NCBI GenBank assembly: GCA_030693145.1
Contig: JAUYBI010000008.1
Coordinates: 1 to 45,487, forward strand
Length of the DNA stretch: 45,487 nt
Direction: 5' to 3'
DNA from: Candidatus Omnitrophota bacterium
GTDB taxonomy: Bacteria; Omnitrophota; Gorgyraeia; Gygaellales; Profunditerraquicolaceae
The notes beneath the pieces were generated by a model. That model did no database searches, was not told the origin of the DNA, and was given only the letters and a program-made list of their open reading frames with translations. Numbering within the stretch: the first letter of the stretch is position 1; every line of letters starts with the position of its first letter. Both the position numbers and the translations under genes were made by a program. Shown here piece by piece: positions 42,408 to 45,487 of the stretch.

Positions 42408-42713
42408 CTATTTCGCCTTTATCTTTTCTTCCAGGCGATCTAATCGTTTTTTAAGCGCTATATTCTCTTTCTCTATCTCAGTCTCTTTGGCTTTAGTGGA
42501 TAAATAAGAATCCTGCTGCCACCAATTTATGCCCATCTCCATCGCCTTATCAACCGAGGCAACCAATAACCTTATTTTAATATTAAGAAGGTCAACATCT
42601 GCAAGTTGGATTTTTATATCCCCGGCAATCACAATTCCTTTATCCAAAACCCTCTCTAAGATATCTGCAAGGTTAGTAGCCTCAATTGCATGAACCATTT
42701 TTGTTTCAGCCAT
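42408..42713 (-). CDS. Gas vesicle structural protein, GvpA/GvpJ family
   Basis: NLADILERVLDKGIVIAGDIKIQLADVDLLNIKIRLLVASVDKAMEMGINWW. Confidence 0.95.
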   Translation of the reverse strand: MAETKMVHAIEATNLADILERVLDKGIVIAGDIKIQLADVDLLNIKIRLLVASVDKAMEMGINWWQQDSYLSTKAKETEIEKENIALKKRLDRLEEKIKAK

Positions 42714-42732
42714 AGTTTTATCCTCCTTCTTA

Positions 42733-42996
42733 TTATACCAGTTTTTTTGCTTTTATAATCAGAACAACTGTCCTCTTACGTAAGTTCGCAATAAAATGAC
42801 AGTTCTTACAATCTAAACTTTCTTTTTTATAATCCTGGCAGTTGAGAAGTACGTCTACTTCTTTGCGTAGTTCTTCGGCAAAAACCGCTTTCTCCGTTAC
42901 TCCTTTGATTGCATTGATCTTATTTGTAATATCTTTTATTACCGATTCTTGTTTTTGAAATATAGAACAGTTTATCCTTGCGTCTTCCTTATGCAT
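42733..42996 (-). CDS. Small Cys-rich protein, paralog of 40023-40277
   Basis: MHKEDARINCSIFQKQESVIKDI...LLNCQDYKKESLDCKNCHFI; the longer ORF start reads through a palindromic repeat. Confidence 0.65.
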   Translation of the reverse strand: MHKEDARINCSIFQKQESVIKDITNKINAIKGVTEKAVFAEELRKEVDVLLNCQDYKKESLDCKNCHFIANLRKRTVVLIIKAKKLV

Positions 42997-43099
42997 ATCT
43001 TCTCTCCCATGAGATCCCTCGCTTCGCTCGGGATAAATTCGACCATACAACTTACGTCACAGCCTTGCAGAAAGCATGTTCCGTAAGTTGTGGCCTCAT

Positions 43100-43441
43100 T
43101 TACATTAAATCTCCCAAAGGGCCTAAATTTAGGTTTAGCTCTTCATCTTTTAGCCCGAAAATCTCCTTTAGTTCCTGCATCTTATTTTCTAATTTTAAAA
43201 GAGTTTCTCCCATTTGTTCAATTTCTTCCTCACTAAGAGAACCACCTTCTATTCTTCTCATTGCCTGTTTTTCAAGCAGCTTCCTGATTAATTCTACAAG
43301 CGTAAGGACTAATTTTGCCAGCCCCTTCTCTACATTTTTAGGATTAGCATCAATCCTTTTAGGAAGCACATCTTGAACTTTCTCTATCTCTTCGATAAAT
43401 GCCTCTTGTGAGTCTGTCTCGATTGTTCTATTCATAGTCAT
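43100..43441 (-). CDS. gvpK: Gas vesicle protein GvpK
   Basis: RIDANPKNVEKGLAKLVLTLVELIRKLLEKQAMRRIEGGSLSEEEIEQMGETLLKLENKM. Confidence 0.94.
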   Translation of the reverse strand: MTMNRTIETDSQEAFIEEIEKVQDVLPKRIDANPKNVEKGLAKLVLTLVELIRKLLEKQAMRRIEGGSLSEEEIEQMGETLLKLENKMQELKEIFGLKDEELNLNLGPLGDLM

Positions 43442-44250
43442 ACTGAATTCCTCTCTTGAGCAAGGCCTTGTTGTGCAAGTAATCTATTTAACATATCCTC
43501 AGTATTAAAATAATCAACCGACGCAGGTTTTCTAGTCAAAGTAACAAAATTATAACAGGGCCAGGGCCCACTAAACAAGAATTTAAGGTCGCCGGGCGTA
43601 TTCTTTAACTGTTCAAATGCCTGCCTAAATTCATTTTGTCTTTGTTTATCAACCAGATAACTGGCATTTAAAAGGAGATTCTCGGTTTGTAGTCTCTTGA
43701 GTTTCTTTTCGCAAGCGATTTTGTTAAAATAGTCATCCACAACTGCAATACACCTATTGGCTTCCTCTTGGAATTCCTTGTCTATGATATGCTTTTCAAA
43801 CTTTTCTTTTACAAAAGTTTTTGCGGGAGACTCGCTAGATATAGATACATTATGTTTAGTTTTCTGATATGCATCGATTATCCTCTGCTTTATGGTATCT
43901 GCTGACCAGATGACTTTTATGCCGAATTCTGCCTTGTTATGCAGTCTTGCCAAATTGTCTTTAAAATCTTCATAATATAATTCTGCCATAGAGAGTAGAT
44001 TTTCTTTAGTATTAAAAATAGTCGAGAGCCTAATAGGTAAAACCGTAAATTTCGTCATTAACGTTTCGATGACCTCTTCATGTTTTAAAACATCTGCATC
44101 AGTTATCTCTTGCAACTTTTGCCTAAGTTCACTTACCGCCACCCCTATATCGCGATAGGAAACGTTATGGACACCCACTCCTTCTAATCCAAAAATAGTC
44201 TCATCTATTGTATCTTTAGAATCTATTACGCCATAAGTGTAGATTACCAT
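43438..44250 (-). CDS. Gas vesicle protein GvpF/GvpL family
   Basis: VLPIRLSTIFNTKENLL; ENLLLNASYLVDKQRQNEFRQAFEQL; FSGPWPCYNFV. Confidence 0.92.
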   Translation of the reverse strand: MVIYTYGVIDSKDTIDETIFGLEGVGVHNVSYRDIGVAVSELRQKLQEITDADVLKHEEVIETLMTKFTVLPIRLSTIFNTKENLLSMAELYYEDFKDNLARLHNKAEFGIKVIWSADTIKQRIIDAYQKTKHNVSISSESPAKTFVKEKFEKHIIDKEFQEEANRCIAVVDDYFNKIACEKKLKRLQTENLLLNASYLVDKQRQNEFRQAFEQLKNTPGDLKFLFSGPWPCYNFVTLTRKPASVDYFNTEDMLNRLLAQQGLAQERNSV

Positions 44251-44253
44251 TTC

Positions 44254-44505
44254 TTAAGTTGGCTCCTCTTGCGCACCAGCCATAGGAGCACCCCTTAATC
44301 GCTCCATAGTCTCTACTGAGCTAAGCAGGACCTTTAATCCTAAATACACAAGGTCTACATCAGCTACCGAAATAACTATATCCCCTGAGATAACTACGCC
44401 TTTATCTAAAGCCCTATCCAGGATTTCTAAAAGCGTGACCCTTTCTTGCTTACGAAGATCTAAATAACTATTTTTATCCTGCAGGGTTTTAATTTGTCTA
44501 TCCAT
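44254..44505 (-). CDS. Gas vesicle GvpA/GvpJ family protein
   Basis: TLLEILDRALDKGVVISGDIVISVADVDLVYLGLKVLLSSVETM. Confidence 0.93.
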   Translation of the reverse strand: MDRQIKTLQDKNSYLDLRKQERVTLLEILDRALDKGVVISGDIVISVADVDLVYLGLKVLLSSVETMERLRGAPMAGAQEEPT

Positions 44506-44529
44506 TGTATATCTGTTCAGCTATACAAC

Positions 44530-45354
44530 TTACGTTCGCTTCGCTCCGTAAGTAGTGGCTTCGCAGAAATTGTAAGGCGGCCAAGGGCCGGTGCAATCAA
44601 AAAAAAGCCCCTTGTCGATATATTTTGTCTTAAGATTATCTACTATATTAAGAAAATCTCCAACCTTATCTTTATTAATTAAAAAAACTGAATTCAGAAT
44701 CATTTCGTCATTTCTTTCAGTTACTTCTTTGGGTAATAATTTATTGATACAGGCCTGCGTAGACTTCTCTTTTAGCCTATCAAAGCTCACCTGACCATAC
44801 TCATTAAGCTTTTTATTTACGGCTATATTCAGAAACTCTTCTTTTTTCTTTTTTAAAAGATAGGCCTTGCCTGGTGCAGAACCATTGATTTCCTTATCTA
44901 TATTTAATAATTGCTCATCTTCTTGTATAACATTCTCTTTCAACTTCCCCGGATTACAGTAAATTTTAACCCCCCACTCCTCTTTATTTTCTAATTTTTT
45001 TAATATATCTTTGAATCTTTCTAAATGTGCCCCAAGCATTGTCTTTAGATTGCTCTCAGTATTAAATAAAGTTGCAAACTTAAAAGGAATTACGCAGGTA
45101 TTTTTCATAATCCCCTCTATCGCCTTTTCATGGATATTCGCCTTTACTTTAATCCATTCTAAATCAGCTAAATTCCTCTTTAAATTCTCTTCAGCAAATT
45201 CGGACTCCTTGACCTTATTGACAATCGCATATAAACTTTGTTGGTAAATGAAATAAGGTTGAGCCACTAAATTCTCTATTTCTTTTAGTTTTGGCACCTT
45301 ATCAGTAATACAATACAAATAGATAAGGCCTTCTTTGGCTTCCTTTGTATTCAT
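44530..45354 (-). CDS. Gas vesicle protein GvpF/GvpL family, second copy
   Basis: VIPFKFATLFNTESNLKTML; MILNSVFLINKDKVGDFLNIVDNL; FDCTGPWPPYNFCE. Confidence 0.92.
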   Translation of the reverse strand: MNTKEAKEGLIYLYCITDKVPKLKEIENLVAQPYFIYQQSLYAIVNKVKESEFAEENLKRNLADLEWIKVKANIHEKAIEGIMKNTCVIPFKFATLFNTESNLKTMLGAHLERFKDILKKLENKEEWGVKIYCNPGKLKENVIQEDEQLLNIDKEINGSAPGKAYLLKKKKEEFLNIAVNKKLNEYGQVSFDRLKEKSTQACINKLLPKEVTERNDEMILNSVFLINKDKVGDFLNIVDNLKTKYIDKGLFFDCTGPWPPYNFCEATTYGAKRT

Positions 45355-45487
45355 AGTTCGACTCGTTTCACTCGCTTGGTTCGACTCTGCTCACCATGCT
45401 TCGACGAACCATGCTGAGCTTGTCGAAGCACACTATGACCCTGAGCAAACGAAGTGCGTCGAAGGGTCATAGCTTACCTTTTAGCAA

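Noticed and set aside
42996-43050. N-terminal extension MYGRIYPERSEGSHGRED of the Cys-rich protein
   Set aside because: Encoded by palindromic repeat sequence (CCCTCGCTTCGCTCGGG); MHKED at 42996 is the better start.
1-45487. CRISPR array or cas genes
   Set aside because: No regularly spaced direct repeats with unique spacers and no Cas-like proteins seen; the repeats present are palindromic and dispersed.
1-45487. Retron or DGR
   Set aside because: No reverse transcriptase motif in any listed ORF; hairpins near 13.1 kb lack an RT partner.

Overview
Bacterial chromosomal window, nearly all genes on the minus strand. The style suggests a Candidatus Omnitrophota-like genome, but that lineage guess is inference only. 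Left part (about 1-13 kb): a REP-associated Y1 transposase (RAYT) behind a c-di-GMP-I riboswitch, a PPIase, a secretin/GspC-like/ExeA-like secretion-pilus cluster, a two-component system, a class A beta-lactamase-like hydrolase and several copies of a GTTTAAAC-centred palindromic repeat. Middle (about 13-32.8 kb): an accessory region bounded and subdivided by three diverged direct copies of a tRNA-Asn 3' end plus its downstream flank. Two copies run directly into a small ORF whose start codon lies inside the tRNA-like core. Cargo comprises zinc uptake (zur/znu), nickel (nikR/cbiM), ArsF/ArsG/ArsP-like genes, an intact IS110, a TOTE-type primase-helicase with an altered Walker A, HEPN-MNT, AbiEi/AbiEii and an uncharacterised gene pair. 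Right part (32.8-45.5 kb): tRNA-Asn, ABC-F, recR, dnaX, rpoN, bactofilin and the start of a gas vesicle cluster (GvpA-type proteins, GvpK, two GvpF/L). Best candidates for something undescribed: (1) the stacked tRNA-Asn elements with an att-embedded small ORF and no visible integrase, (2) a riboswitch-gated RAYT, (3) a run of seven hairpins with mutually exclusive pairings leading into a solitary HTH-nucleotidyltransferase gene. All calls come from reading sequence and translations; no searches were run.
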